64,000 nt of DNA from Yoonia sp. (GTDB lineage Bacteria; Pseudomonadota; Alphaproteobacteria; Rhodobacterales; Rhodobacteraceae), in contig NZ_JAFMHJ010000013.1 in the NCBI RefSeq assembly GCF_017854565.1, positions 16,215 to 80,214 on the forward strand. Reading direction: 5' to 3'. The notes under the pieces are model-generated. The model saw only the letters and a program-made list of their open reading frames with translations, was not told the DNA's origin and did no database searches. Positions 37,801 through 47,083 of the stretch are shown here, piece after piece; position 1 is the stretch's first letter, and every line of letters starts with the position of its first letter. Made by a program: the position numbers and the translations under genes.

Positions 37801-39012
37801 ATGACCGAAGCCTATATCTACGACACCGTCCGCACCCCGCGCGGCAAGGGCCGCAAGGACGGCAGCCTGCACGAGGTGACATCCGCGCGCCTGTCAGCAG
37901 GTGTGCTGAACGCGCTGAAAGAACGCAACAACCTGCAAGGCCACGCGGTCGAGGATGTGATCTGGGGCAACGTCACGCAAGTCGGCGAACAGGGCGGCTG
38001 CCTTGCGCGGACCGCCGTTCTGACCTCCAACCTTGACCAATCCATCCCCGGTCTGGCGATCAACCGCTTCTGCGCCTCGGGCATGGAGGCCGTGAACCTT
38101 GCGGCGAACCAAGTCAAAGGCGGGGCGGGTCAGGCCTATATCGCCGGTGGCGTGGAAATGATGGGCCGGGTGCCCATGGGCAGTGACGGGGCGGCGATTG
38201 CCGTTGATCCCTCGATTGCCATGGACACCTATTTCGTCCCGCAAGGCATCAGCGCAGATATCATAGCGACGGAATACGGGTTCAGCCGCGACGATGCCGA
38301 CCAACTTGCCGTCGAAAGCCAAAAGCGTGCCAAGCATGCGTGGGATGAAAAGCGCTTTGCCAGATCCATCGTCACCGTGCGCGATATCAACGGCCTCGCG
38401 ATCCTTGATCATGACGAATATATGCGCCCCGGCACCGACATGCAGACGCTTAGCGCGCTCAACCCTGCCTTTCAGGCTATGGGCGAAGTGATGCCCGGCT
38501 TTGATAAGGTCGCGCTGATGAAATACCCGCATCTGGAGCGGATCAACCACATCCACCACGCGGGCAATTCATCGGGTATCGTGGATGGCGCAGCAGGCGT
38601 GCTGGTCGCGTCCAGGGAATGGGGCGAGGCGATGGGCATCAAACCCCGCGCCGTGATCCGGGCCACAGCGAAAATCGGCACGGACCCCACCATCATGCTG
38701 ACCGGTCCCGTGCCAGTAACCGAAAAGATATTGGCAGATTCAGGCATGTCGATCAGCGACATTGACCTGTTTGAAGTCAACGAAGCGTTTGCATCCGTGG
38801 TGCTGCGGTTCATGCAGGCCTTCAATGTGGACAACAGCCGGGTCAACGTCAACGGCGGCTCTATCGCCATGGGGCATCCGCTGGGCGCGACAGGGGCCAT
38901 CATCATCGGCACCTTGCTGGACGAGCTTGAGCGGACAGGCAAGGGGACGGGTCTTGCGACCTTGTGCATTGCATCCGGCATGGGTGCTGCAACGATCATC
39001 GAGCGGGTCTGA
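37801..39012 (+). CDS. fadA: acetyl-CoA C-acyltransferase (thiolase)
   Basis: The thiolase cleaves 3-ketoacyl-CoA to acetyl-CoA and a shortened acyl-CoA, the last beta-oxidation step. The 403-residue product has the nucleophilic Cys in NRFCASGMEAV (about residue 91), the active-site His in NGGSIAMGHPLGATG (about 359), and the second Cys in LCIASGMGAAT (about 389). The ATG at 37801 is chosen because upstream codons belong to the preceding small gene. The FadB/J gene follows after one small gene. Confidence 0.95.
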   Translation: MTEAYIYDTVRTPRGKGRKDGSLHEVTSARLSAGVLNALKERNNLQGHAVEDVIWGNVTQVGEQGGCLARTAVLTSNLDQSIPGLAINRFCASGMEAVNLAANQVKGGAGQAYIAGGVEMMGRVPMGSDGAAIAVDPSIAMDTYFVPQGISADIIATEYGFSRDDADQLAVESQKRAKHAWDEKRFARSIVTVRDINGLAILDHDEYMRPGTDMQTLSALNPAFQAMGEVMPGFDKVALMKYPHLERINHIHHAGNSSGIVDGAAGVLVASREWGEAMGIKPRAVIRATAKIGTDPTIMLTGPVPVTEKILADSGMSISDIDLFEVNEAFASVVLRFMQAFNVDNSRVNVNGGSIAMGHPLGATGAIIIGTLLDELERTGKGTGLATLCIASGMGAATIIERV

Positions 39013-39029
39013 CGAAAGGCGAAAACAGC

Positions 39030-39440
39030 ATGGCAGACACGTTCTTTCAGCAGTGGCTTGATCGCGTCGGCGATGCATTTTTCAGCGACCGCTTTGAAAT
39101 TTTTCGTGCGGCCATCCGGCTGCCTCTTGAAATAACAAGTGAGGACGGGGGCAGGACCATCACCGATACGGACGGCTTGCAGGCCCAGTTCGACATGTGG
39201 ATGGACATGATGAAAACACAGCGCGTGACGGACATGATCCGGGTTGCGCACAATGTCCAATGGATGAGCCCCGACATGATCTGCGGCGACTACTACACGG
39301 AACTACTTTCGAACGGACAACGGATCATGGATCGGTTTCAATCTTCCATGATCCTGGAGAAACGCAACGACAGCTGGCTCGCCACGCATGTCGCAACGGG
39401 GATCACCCGCGACATTTGGCCACCGATCCTACCGAATTAA
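39030..39440 (+). CDS. hypothetical NTF2-like small protein
   Basis: The 136-residue product has an alternating helix-strand pattern suggesting a SnoaL/NTF2-like fold: an N-terminal helix (FQQWLDRVGDAFFSDRFEIF), then beta strands with DLFNGQRI-type turns, and a terminal strand (SWLATHVATGIT). I recognise no catalytic motif. It lies between the thiolase and FadB/J genes with short gaps, so it is part of the operon. It may bind a hydrophobic intermediate, but this is speculative. Confidence 0.7.
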   Translation: MADTFFQQWLDRVGDAFFSDRFEIFRAAIRLPLEITSEDGGRTITDTDGLQAQFDMWMDMMKTQRVTDMIRVAHNVQWMSPDMICGDYYTELLSNGQRIMDRFQSSMILEKRNDSWLATHVATGITRDIWPPILPN

Positions 39441-39486
39441 ACGGCCCGGCAGGCCGGATAGACACATCTCTAAGGGAGCCCCTTCC

Positions 39487-41685
39487 ATGACCGATTTCAC
39501 AATGACCACTGACGCCGATGGCGTTGCTACGATTGTCTGGGATACCGTTGGCAAATCCATGAACGTGATGAACCAACAAGGGTTTACCGATTTGGATGCA
39601 CTGATTGATCAAGCACTGGCCGACGACGCCGTCAAAGGCGTCGTGATCACCTCTGGCAAGGACGGCTCTTTTGCTGGTGGCATGGACCTGAACATCATCG
39701 CGCGCATGAAAGAAAGCGCTGGCGACGACCCCGCCCGTGGGTTGTTTGAGGGTGTGATGGGGATGCACGCCATTCTGCGCAAGATCGAACGTGCAGGCAT
39801 GGATCCCAAGACCAACAAAGGCGGCAAACCGATTGCAGCCGCCCTGCCCGGCACCGCACTTGGCATCGGCCTGGAAATTCCGCTGGCCTGCCACCGTATC
39901 TTTGCCGCTGACAATCCCAAGGCCAAAATTGGCTTGCCCGAGATTATGGTCGGGATCTTTCCGGGTGCTGGCGGCACGACCCGTCTGGCCCGTAAACTGG
40001 GTGCCATGGGCGCATCGCCGCTTCTGCTGGAAGGCAAGCTGAATGACCCCATAAGGGCCAAGGCCGCCGGTGTGATCGACGAAGTCGTACCCGCAGCTGA
40101 CCTGCTTTCGGCGGCAAAGGCATGGGTTCTATCCGAACCCAATATTGTCAAACCATGGGACGAAAAGGGCTATAAAATGCCCGGCGGCGCGCCCTATCAT
40201 CCTGCCGGTTTCATGACATTCGTCGGCGCATCCGCGATGGTCAACGGCAAGACCCAAGGCGTCTACCCCGCCGCCAAGGCCCTGCTATCAGCGGTTTACG
40301 AAGGCGCATTGGTGCCTTTCGACACCGCCCTCAAGATCGAGGCGCGTTGGTTCACGCATGTCCTCATGAACCCGTCATCATCGGCCATGATCCGCAGCCT
40401 GTTCATCAACAAAGAAGCGTTGGAAAAGGGTGCCAACCGCCCCGATACCCCCGACCAGAAGGTCAGGAAGGTCGGCGTGATCGGCGCGGGCATGATGGGC
40501 GCAGGCATCGCACTGGTATCGGCGCTTGCGGGTATTCAGGTCGTGCTGATCGACAGCACGCAGGAAGCCGCAGACAAAGGTAAATCCTACACCACTGCCT
40601 ATATGGACAAAGGGATTTCGCGCAAAAAAGTCACCCCGGAAAAGAAAGAGACGGTGCTGGATCTGATCACGGCCACGACGGATTATGCCGCCCTTTCGGA
40701 CTGTGATCTGATCGTCGAGGCCGTTTTCGAACACCCCGGCGTCAAGGCCGAGGTCACGGCCAAGGTACAGGTCGTTACCGGCCCCGACTGCATCTTTGCG
40801 ACCAACACATCGACGCTGCCGATCAGCGAACTGGCCAAGGCATCAAACGATCCCGAAAAGTTCATCGGCATCCACTTCTTTTCCCCGGTGGACAAAATGA
40901 TGCTGGTCGAGATCATCAAAGGCAAGCAGACTGGCGATGTGGCCGTGGCCAAGGCTCTCGACTTTGTGCGCCAGATCCGCAAGACGCCGATTGTCGTCAA
41001 TGATGCGCGATTCTTTTATGCCAACCGGTGCATCATTCCCTACATCAACGAAGGTATTCGGATGGTAAAGGAAGGTGTCGCGCCCGCATTGATCGAAAAC
41101 GCCGCGAAACTGGTGGGCATGCCCCTTGGGCCGCTTCAGTTGGTCGATGAAACATCCGTTGATCTGGGCGTCAAAATAGCCAAGGCAACCAAGGCCGCGA
41201 TGGGCGACGCCTATCCCGATGGCGAGGTGGACGAGGTCCTGTTTTGGATGTTTAACCAGAAACGTCTGGGCCGCAAATCGAATGCCGGCTTCTACAGCTA
41301 TGACGACAAAGGCAAACGTCAGGGCCTTTGGGAAGGTCTGAGCGCGCAGTACCCTGTCGCAGATGACCAGCCCGACCTGATCACGGTGCAGCACCGCCTG
41401 CTATTCGCCCAAGCCTTGGAAGCCGTCCGCGCATTGGAAGAAGGCGTGCTGGAAGACATCCGCGAAGGCGACGTCGGTGCCATACTTGGCTGGGGCTTTG
41501 CGCCATGGTCAGGCGGCCCGTTCAGCTGGCTCGATATCATCGGCACACCCTACGCAGCCGAACGGTGTGATCAACTGACCGCGCAATTTGGCACCCGCTT
41601 TGCCACGCCAGACCTGCTGCGCGAAATGGCGGAAGAGGGGCAGGCGTTTTATGCCCGCTTCGGCGCGGCTGCAAAGGCTGCATAA
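39487..41685 (+). CDS. fadJ: bifunctional enoyl-CoA hydratase / 3-hydroxyacyl-CoA dehydrogenase
   Basis: This trifunctional-type protein hydrates enoyl-CoA and oxidises 3-hydroxyacyl-CoA with NAD+. The 732-residue product has an N-terminal crotonase domain (about 1-190; FAGGMDLNII; LPGTALGIGLEIPLAC; GIFPGAGGTTRLAR), the NAD-binding motif GAGMMGAGIA near 334-343, and C-terminal dehydrogenase domains with IHFFSPVDKMMLVEI and a C-terminal repeat. The start at 39487 has AAGGGAG upstream. FadB and FadJ are hard to distinguish here; fadJ is used for the general type. Confidence 0.93.
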   Translation: MTDFTMTTDADGVATIVWDTVGKSMNVMNQQGFTDLDALIDQALADDAVKGVVITSGKDGSFAGGMDLNIIARMKESAGDDPARGLFEGVMGMHAILRKIERAGMDPKTNKGGKPIAAALPGTALGIGLEIPLACHRIFAADNPKAKIGLPEIMVGIFPGAGGTTRLARKLGAMGASPLLLEGKLNDPIRAKAAGVIDEVVPAADLLSAAKAWVLSEPNIVKPWDEKGYKMPGGAPYHPAGFMTFVGASAMVNGKTQGVYPAAKALLSAVYEGALVPFDTALKIEARWFTHVLMNPSSSAMIRSLFINKEALEKGANRPDTPDQKVRKVGVIGAGMMGAGIALVSALAGIQVVLIDSTQEAADKGKSYTTAYMDKGISRKKVTPEKKETVLDLITATTDYAALSDCDLIVEAVFEHPGVKAEVTAKVQVVTGPDCIFATNTSTLPISELAKASNDPEKFIGIHFFSPVDKMMLVEIIKGKQTGDVAVAKALDFVRQIRKTPIVVNDARFFYANRCIIPYINEGIRMVKEGVAPALIENAAKLVGMPLGPLQLVDETSVDLGVKIAKATKAAMGDAYPDGEVDEVLFWMFNQKRLGRKSNAGFYSYDDKGKRQGLWEGLSAQYPVADDQPDLITVQHRLLFAQALEAVRALEEGVLEDIREGDVGAILGWGFAPWSGGPFSWLDIIGTPYAAERCDQLTAQFGTRFATPDLLREMAEEGQAFYARFGAAAKAA

Positions 41686-41691
41686 ACCCAA

Positions 41692-41715
41692 AGGGCGCGC
41701 ATCACAGCGCGCCCT
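41692..41715. terminator. bidirectional hairpin between fadJ and DMT gene
   Basis: AGGGCGCGC and GCGCGCCCT form a perfect 9-bp stem with a 6-base loop in the short convergent gap. It overlaps the 3' end of the minus-strand permease gene. No strong T-run is seen, but it probably helps end both transcripts. Confidence 0.55.
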
Positions 41716-42649
41716 CTTCGGGCAACGCCGCGCGGACCGTCTGCGGCGCACCGGTCCGAAACGCGATGATAACCCCCGCACCGCCCACCATCAGCAGGCC
41801 GGTCAAACCGATCATATCGGGGACCTCGCCCCACAGGATCATGGCCCAGATCGTCGCCGACACCAGCAAAGCGTTCTCAAACACGGCAACGAATGTCGCG
41901 TCGGCCAATTGGTACGCACGGATCAGCAAACCAACCCCAATCAGCGATCCGATACCTTGAATAACGATCATCAGGCCAAAAATTCCATCCGGTTGCACCC
42001 AGCCACGTACCGCAAAGCCATCCGCACCTGCGGGCACCGGCACAGGATATAGCGTCAGAATGACCGACCCAAGACCTCCAAAAATCAGCATGCATGTGAA
42101 AAATGCCGCCAGCAGCGTCAGCGTCCCTTCGCCCCCGCACCAGCGCCGTGTCGCGATATTGCCCATCGCATAGGTCGCACCGGCGGCAATAGGCAAAAAC
42201 GTCAACGCACCGATCCCGGCGGCATCGGGGCGCAATACCAGCATGATCCCTAAAAATCCGAGCAAGACAGCAATTGTCCTGCGTAGCCCTACAGTTTCTC
42301 CAAAAAAGAGAACTGAAAAAATAACGACAAAGATCGGTGCCGTGAACAACCCGGCCACGGCCTGCGAAATCGGCATATATCCCAGGCACCCGAAATAAAT
42401 CACCATGGCTGTCGCATTCAGACAGCTCCGCCCCGCAACATGCAAAGGCCGGAGCGGTCGCAAGCGGATGCGCAACACAAGCGCCATGGGGAATAACACG
42501 ACAAGCGCGACCGCCGACCGCAGCAAGTGGAACTGCCACAGCCCCCCGGTTTCCGCGGCAAGACGCATGAAATTATCAATCAAGCCAAACAATGCCATGG
42601 CACCAAGTACGAGTATGACAGCCATGCCTGGGCGATTGGTCAATTCCAT
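41702..42649 (-). CDS. EamA/DMT superfamily permease
   Basis: The 315-residue product has ten hydrophobic helices in two EamA repeats (about 10-140 and 155-300), with ALFGLIDNFMRLAAETG at the N-terminus and the second repeat ending GLLMVGGAGVIIAF. This family exports amino acids, nucleotide sugars or other metabolites. Substrate cannot be inferred. It is convergent with fadJ and divergent from the acyl-CoA synthetase. Confidence 0.9.
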   Translation of the reverse strand: MELTNRPGMAVILVLGAMALFGLIDNFMRLAAETGGLWQFHLLRSAVALVVLFPMALVLRIRLRPLRPLHVAGRSCLNATAMVIYFGCLGYMPISQAVAGLFTAPIFVVIFSVLFFGETVGLRRTIAVLLGFLGIMLVLRPDAAGIGALTFLPIAAGATYAMGNIATRRWCGGEGTLTLLAAFFTCMLIFGGLGSVILTLYPVPVPAGADGFAVRGWVQPDGIFGLMIVIQGIGSLIGVGLLIRAYQLADATFVAVFENALLVSATIWAMILWGEVPDMIGLTGLLMVGGAGVIIAFRTGAPQTVRAALPEEGAL

Positions 42650-42732
42650 TGCTTGCTCCTTGTGATTTTGTCCTGTTCTATAGTCGGTAGGGCGCGCCGT
42701 GCGCAGCTAAATACGACATAGGAAGGATCAAC

Positions 42733-44358
42733 ATGGGCTGGTTGCGCGATGAAACTGGGTTGGACAAGACCTCTGCGAACTATGCCCCCCTCACGCCTTT
42801 GTCACATTTGCGGCGAGCCGCCCACATTTTTGCGAACCGCGAGGCGCTGGTTTACGGTGCAACACGCCTGACCTATGGCCAGTATCATCGACGCGTCACA
42901 CAATTGGCGTCGGCCCTGACCAAGGCGGGGGTGCAGCCCGGCGATGTCGTGGCGACGATCCTGCCCAATATTCCCGCCCAGTCCGAAGCATCGTTTGCCG
43001 TACCTGCGTGCGGCGCGGTTCTGAACACGATCAACACCCGGCTGGATGTCGATACCGTCGCGTATATTTTCAACCATGGCGAGGCGAAGGTCGCGTTGGT
43101 GGACAGCCAGTTCTTGCCGTTGGCCATGCTGGCGATTGAGCAGATGGATGGCCCGCCCCCTCTGGTCATCGAAGTCCCCGACACGCAGGCTGGCATCCCT
43201 GCAATCGGCGAACAACAAGACTACGAGGACTTTTTGGCAACCGGCGACCCGGAATTTGCCTGGATCATGCCCACGGATGAGTGGGAAAGCCTTGCCCTGA
43301 ACTATACATCCGGCACGACCGGGCGGCCCAAGGGCGTCGTTTATCATCATCGCGGTGCATATTTGATGACCATGGGCACGCCGATTTCATGGGAACTGCC
43401 GTTGTTCCTGCGTTACTTGCAGATTGTGCCGCTGTTTCACTGTAACGGATGGAACCACACGTGGATGTTGCCCGCGCTGGGTGGCACTGCGATCTGCTGC
43501 CGCGATATTTCGGCAGCCGCGATCTACAAGGCGATTGACGACGAGGCGGTCACGCATTTCGGCGGTGCGCCTATCGTGCTGAACCTGATCGTGAATGCCA
43601 AAGATGCCGAGCGCCGCGCATTTGATCACGTGGTGCAGGTGTTTACAGCAGGTGCGCCACCCGCCCCTGCAACGCTGGTGGCCGTTAAGAAACTTGGGTT
43701 CAACGTCAAACACGTCTACGGCCTGACCGAGACCTATGGGCACGTCACCGAATGCATCTGGGACAGCACCTGGGATATCCTGCCAAGCGATGAACAGGTG
43801 GCCATCCGTGCCCGCCAAGGGGTCGCATTTCCGATGATGGAAGACGTGACCGTCGTTGATGAAAATATGCAGCAGGTCGCAATGGATGGCGCAACCCAAG
43901 GCGAAATCGTGATGCGCGGCAACGCGGTTATGAAAGGGTATCTGAAAAATCCGGGGGCAACGGAAAAAGCATTCGCAGGCGGCTATTTCCATTCCGAGGA
44001 CTTGGCGATGCTGCACCCCGGCAGGATGATCCAGATTTCTGACCGCGCCAAGGATATCATCATCTCGGGCGGTGAAAACATCAGCTCGGTTGAAATAGAG
44101 GCCGCACTGATGCACCACCCCGCCGTCAACCTGTGTGCCGTCGTCGCCAAGCCCGATGAAAAATGGGGCGAAGTGCCTTGCGCCTTTGTCGAGCTCAAAG
44201 AAGGCACATCGGCACAAGAGGCAGAAATCATCGCCTTTACCCGTACAAGGTTGGCAGGTTTCAAATGCCCCAAACGCGTGGTGTTTCAAGAGTTGCCCAA
44301 AACCTCGACGGGCAAAATTCAAAAATTCGAACTTAGGATGTTGGCCAAAAGGCTGTAA
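42733..44358 (+). CDS. acyl-CoA synthetase (AMP-forming)
   Basis: The enzyme activates a fatty or organic acid to its CoA thioester via an acyl-adenylate. The 541-residue product has the P-loop-like LNYTSGTTGRPKGVVYHH (about 190-207), the YGLTETYGHVTE motif, SGGENISSVEIE and the C-terminal catalytic lysine in KTSTGKIQKFELR. Length fits medium-chain ligases; the same clade includes DmdB of DMSP catabolism. Location next to the beta-oxidation operon suggests a supply role. Confidence 0.92.
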   Translation: MGWLRDETGLDKTSANYAPLTPLSHLRRAAHIFANREALVYGATRLTYGQYHRRVTQLASALTKAGVQPGDVVATILPNIPAQSEASFAVPACGAVLNTINTRLDVDTVAYIFNHGEAKVALVDSQFLPLAMLAIEQMDGPPPLVIEVPDTQAGIPAIGEQQDYEDFLATGDPEFAWIMPTDEWESLALNYTSGTTGRPKGVVYHHRGAYLMTMGTPISWELPLFLRYLQIVPLFHCNGWNHTWMLPALGGTAICCRDISAAAIYKAIDDEAVTHFGGAPIVLNLIVNAKDAERRAFDHVVQVFTAGAPPAPATLVAVKKLGFNVKHVYGLTETYGHVTECIWDSTWDILPSDEQVAIRARQGVAFPMMEDVTVVDENMQQVAMDGATQGEIVMRGNAVMKGYLKNPGATEKAFAGGYFHSEDLAMLHPGRMIQISDRAKDIIISGGENISSVEIEAALMHHPAVNLCAVVAKPDEKWGEVPCAFVELKEGTSAQEAEIIAFTRTRLAGFKCPKRVVFQELPKTSTGKIQKFELRMLAKRL

Positions 44359-44438
44359 TTGCGTCGCACCCGTGCAAGTCCGCTACCCAAACCGCGGGCT
44401 GACCGCTATGGTGCGGGTCAAACGGGCAGTTGGGGCAG

Positions 44439-45455
44439 ATGACAGCACTTGATCGATACGTCAGGCTGGAAAGCGACGGGCTTTGGCGCGCCGATCCGGA
44501 TGCGCAGCGGCGCGATGTGACAGTATCGTTTGGTGATGCAACGCTGGTGATTGCAGATCGCGCGGGCCGCCCTTTGGCACACTGGTCGCTGCCCGCTGTG
44601 CAGCGCCGCAACCCGGGCGAAAACCCCGCGATCTACACCCCCGATGCAGACGCCGCAGAAACGCTTGAAATCGCCGATGATCTGATGATTGACGCGATAG
44701 AGGAAGTCCGGGGTGCGCTTGATCGCGCGCGTCCAAAGCCGGGCATACTGCGCCATTTGATTACTACGAGCCTGACGGTGACGATCTTGGCGCTGACCGT
44801 TTTTTGGTTGCCCGGCGCATTAACCCGACAGACCCTCGCCGTGGTTCCCCTGTCAAAACGAACCGAAATTGGCGCCGCTATCCTTGGCCACCTTCAGCGT
44901 GAAACAGGGCCCGCCTGCCGCGAACCCAGCGGTATCGCCGCAGCAACGCAGTTGGTCCGGCGTTTGATCGGACCCGATACGCGCACGCGTCTTGTTGTGC
45001 TGCCCAAGCTCGCGCAGGGTGCAGTGGCGTTGCCCGGTGAGATCATCGCACTGGATCGGGCGCTGTTGGAGCAGACCGATGATCCGGCAGTTGCCGCAGG
45101 CTATATAATACTTGCCCAAACGGCCCGTGCGCAGATGGATCCGCTGGAACAGGTGCTGCACCAGGCGGGGCTTGGTGTGACGTTCCGCCTGCTCACGACC
45201 GGAAATATTCCGCCGGAAATTTTGCAGGCCAATGCACAGGGTATCATCGCGGGTGCGACAACCCTGCCAAACGCGTCCGCGTTGCGCGCCGCATTCATTC
45301 AGGCCGCGCTGCCCAGCGCGCCATATGATGCCATGTCAGCGGCAAGAGGCGATGGGGCTACATTGGTGGCCAACACTGCGGAACAAGCGCCGCAGACGCC
45401 CCTGATCCTGAGCGATGATGATTGGGTCAGCCTGCAGAACATCTGCAACAGCTAA
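44439..45455 (+). CDS. membrane protein resembling M48 peptidase, catalytic motif absent
   Basis: The 338-residue product has an N-terminal beta-rich domain (about 1-80), one transmembrane helix (about 108-126), and a C-terminal domain that follows the M48 metallopeptidase layout. The strand and helix ALPGEIIALDRALLE (197-211) correspond to the M48 segment ALPGGxVVxxxGLLE. Where HEXXH should follow, the sequence is ILAQTARAQ (224-232), so both zinc histidines and the glutamate are lost. DPLEQ then matches the RDPxR-type segment. It is therefore probably an inactive homologue, perhaps a scaffold. The ATG at 44439 is preferred to an upstream TTG. It ends 3 bases from the convergent upp gene. 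Confidence 0.65.
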   Translation: MTALDRYVRLESDGLWRADPDAQRRDVTVSFGDATLVIADRAGRPLAHWSLPAVQRRNPGENPAIYTPDADAAETLEIADDLMIDAIEEVRGALDRARPKPGILRHLITTSLTVTILALTVFWLPGALTRQTLAVVPLSKRTEIGAAILGHLQRETGPACREPSGIAAATQLVRRLIGPDTRTRLVVLPKLAQGAVALPGEIIALDRALLEQTDDPAVAAGYIILAQTARAQMDPLEQVLHQAGLGVTFRLLTTGNIPPEILQANAQGIIAGATTLPNASALRAAFIQAALPSAPYDAMSAARGDGATLVANTAEQAPQTPLILSDDDWVSLQNICNS

Positions 45456-45458
45456 GCG

Positions 45459-46097
45459 TTATTTGGTCCCAAACATCCGATCACCTGCATCGCCAAGGCC
45501 AGGCACAATGTACCCCTTTTCGTTCAGATGGCTATCAATCGCGGCGGTGACAATCCTCACATCAGGATGCGCGTCTTTCATGCGGGCAATGCCTTCGGGT
45601 GCGGCAAGCAGGCACAAAAAGCGGATGTTGGTGGCACCCGCTTTTTTCAGCAGGTCAATGGCCGCGACGGATGAATTGCCGGTGGCAAGCATCGGGTCCA
45701 CCGCGATGACCAAACGATCCTCAAGCTCGGTCGGGACCTTGAAATAGTACTGCACAGGTTGCAGCGTTTCTTCGTCGCGGTACAGCCCGACAAACCCAAC
45801 GCGGGCCGACGGGATCAATTCCAACACCCCGTCCAGCAACCCGTTGCCAGCCCGCAAGATCGACACAAGCGCAAGTTTCTTACCTGCAAGAACCGGCGCA
45901 TCCATCGGCTCAAGCGGGGTGTCGATGCGTTTGGTTGTCAACGGCAAATCGCGGGTCACCTCATAGGCCAAAAGCTGGCTTATTTCGCGCAGCAACTGGC
46001 GAAATTCGCCGGTGGATGTATCTTTTTGTCGCATGAGCGTCAGTTTATGCTGCACCAGCGGGTGGGTCACATGGGTGACGTGCGAAGAGTCGGTCAT
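45459..46097 (-). CDS. upp: uracil phosphoribosyltransferase
   Basis: Upp makes UMP from uracil and PRPP. The 212-residue product has the phosphoribosyltransferase PRPP loop ([19 protein letters not shown]), the N-terminal [14 protein letters not shown] signature, and the uracil-binding C-terminus with [17 protein letters not shown]. Family length is normal. Its start overlaps the add stop codon by ATGA, so it closes the nucleoside-salvage operon. Confidence 0.98.
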   Translation of the reverse strand: MTDSSHVTHVTHPLVQHKLTLMRQKDTSTGEFRQLLREISQLLAYEVTRDLPLTTKRIDTPLEPMDAPVLAGKKLALVSILRAGNGLLDGVLELIPSARVGFVGLYRDEETLQPVQYYFKVPTELEDRLVIAVDPMLATGNSSVAAIDLLKKAGATNIRFLCLLAAPEGIARMKDAHPDVRIVTAAIDSHLNEKGYIVPGLGDAGDRMFGTK

Positions 46098-47083
46098 GTG
46101 GTCGTCTCCAGTCGTTTGGCCACGCGTGTACGGGTGGCTTCATCGCAAAATGCCGCTTTGAGCGCGACATCGTTCAGCGCTTTGAAATCATCGCGTTCCC
46201 AGCCGAATGTCTTGGCCAGCATGTCGCATTCCGCAGTCATTGTCGTGTGAAAGAACGGCGGATCATCGGTGGACACGGTGACGGGCACACCCGCATCGCG
46301 CAGTTTTGCAATGGGGTGACTGCCCCAGTCCTTCACGGCCCGCAAAACCACGTTTGATCCCGGGCACACCTCAAGGACAACACCAGTTTCCGCAATCTGT
46401 TTGATCAACGCAGGGTCATCAATTGCGCCGATGCCATGACCGATACGTGCGACCTTCAAATCGCGGATCGTCTCGGCGACCATCGCCGCACCACCCCATT
46501 CGCCAGCGTGGCAGGTCAACTGCAAACCCGCCTCGCGCGCCATATCAAAACTATAGGCATAGTCGCCGGGCCGCCCAACCATTTCACCGCCTGCCATGCC
46601 GTAGCCGGTAATGAAATCGCCCATGGTTTCAGCAGCGCAATGCGCCGCGACCTTGCATTGATCAGGGCCAAAATGGCGAATGCCGGTGATGATACCGCGC
46701 AGCGTGATCCCCATCGTGCGCTCTGCCTCGGCTGCGGCATCCTGAATTGCAGCAAGATAATCACGCCATGCGGCCAGATCACCACCACCGCAAAAATCCG
46801 GCGACAGGAATGCCTCGGTATAGACCACGCCGTGGGATGCGCTTTCTTCCAGCACCGCAAGCGTTAGGCGGCGGAAATCATCGGGGCTTTGCAGGGTTGT
46901 GCAGGCGGCCTCATAAACCTTGAGGAAATGATCGAAATCGCGGAATGCATAACCACCGCGTGCATCGAATATCCCGCCGATGTCGATTTTCTTTTCGCGT
47001 GCCAAGCTGGCAATAAACGACGGTGGTGCGGCCCCTTCAAGATGCAAATGCAGCTCTACCTTTGGCATGTCTTTGAATGTCAT
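46094..47083 (-). CDS. add: adenosine deaminase
   Basis: Add converts (deoxy)adenosine to (deoxy)inosine. The 329-residue product has the metal-binding HLHLEG at the N-terminus, [10 protein letters not shown] with the metal His, RIGHGIGA, and STDDPPFF with the metal-ligand aspartate. The ATG at 47083 overlaps the deoB stop by ATGA; an upstream start at 47095 is less likely. It sits between deoB and upp. Confidence 0.96.
   Translation of the reverse strand: MTFKDMPKVELHLHLEGAAPPSFIASLAREKKIDIGGIFDARGGYAFRDFDHFLKVYEAACTTLQSPDDFRRLTLAVLEESASHGVVYTEAFLSPDFCGGGDLAAWRDYLAAIQDAAAEAERTMGITLRGIITGIRHFGPDQCKVAAHCAAETMGDFITGYGMAGGEMVGRPGDYAYSFDMAREAGLQLTCHAGEWGGAAMVAETIRDLKVARIGHGIGAIDDPALIKQIAETGVVLEVCPGSNVVLRAVKDWGSHPIAKLRDAGVPVTVSTDDPPFFHTTMTAECDMLAKTFGWERDDFKALNDVALKAAFCDEATRTRVAKRLETTT

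Noticed and set aside
34985..44358. DMSP demethylation pathway (dmdC/dmdB-like genes)
   Set aside because: The long acyl-CoA dehydrogenase and the acyl-CoA ligase resemble DmdC and DmdB, but dmdA and dmdD are absent and the operon carries thiolase and FadJ, so ordinary fatty acid oxidation is more likely.
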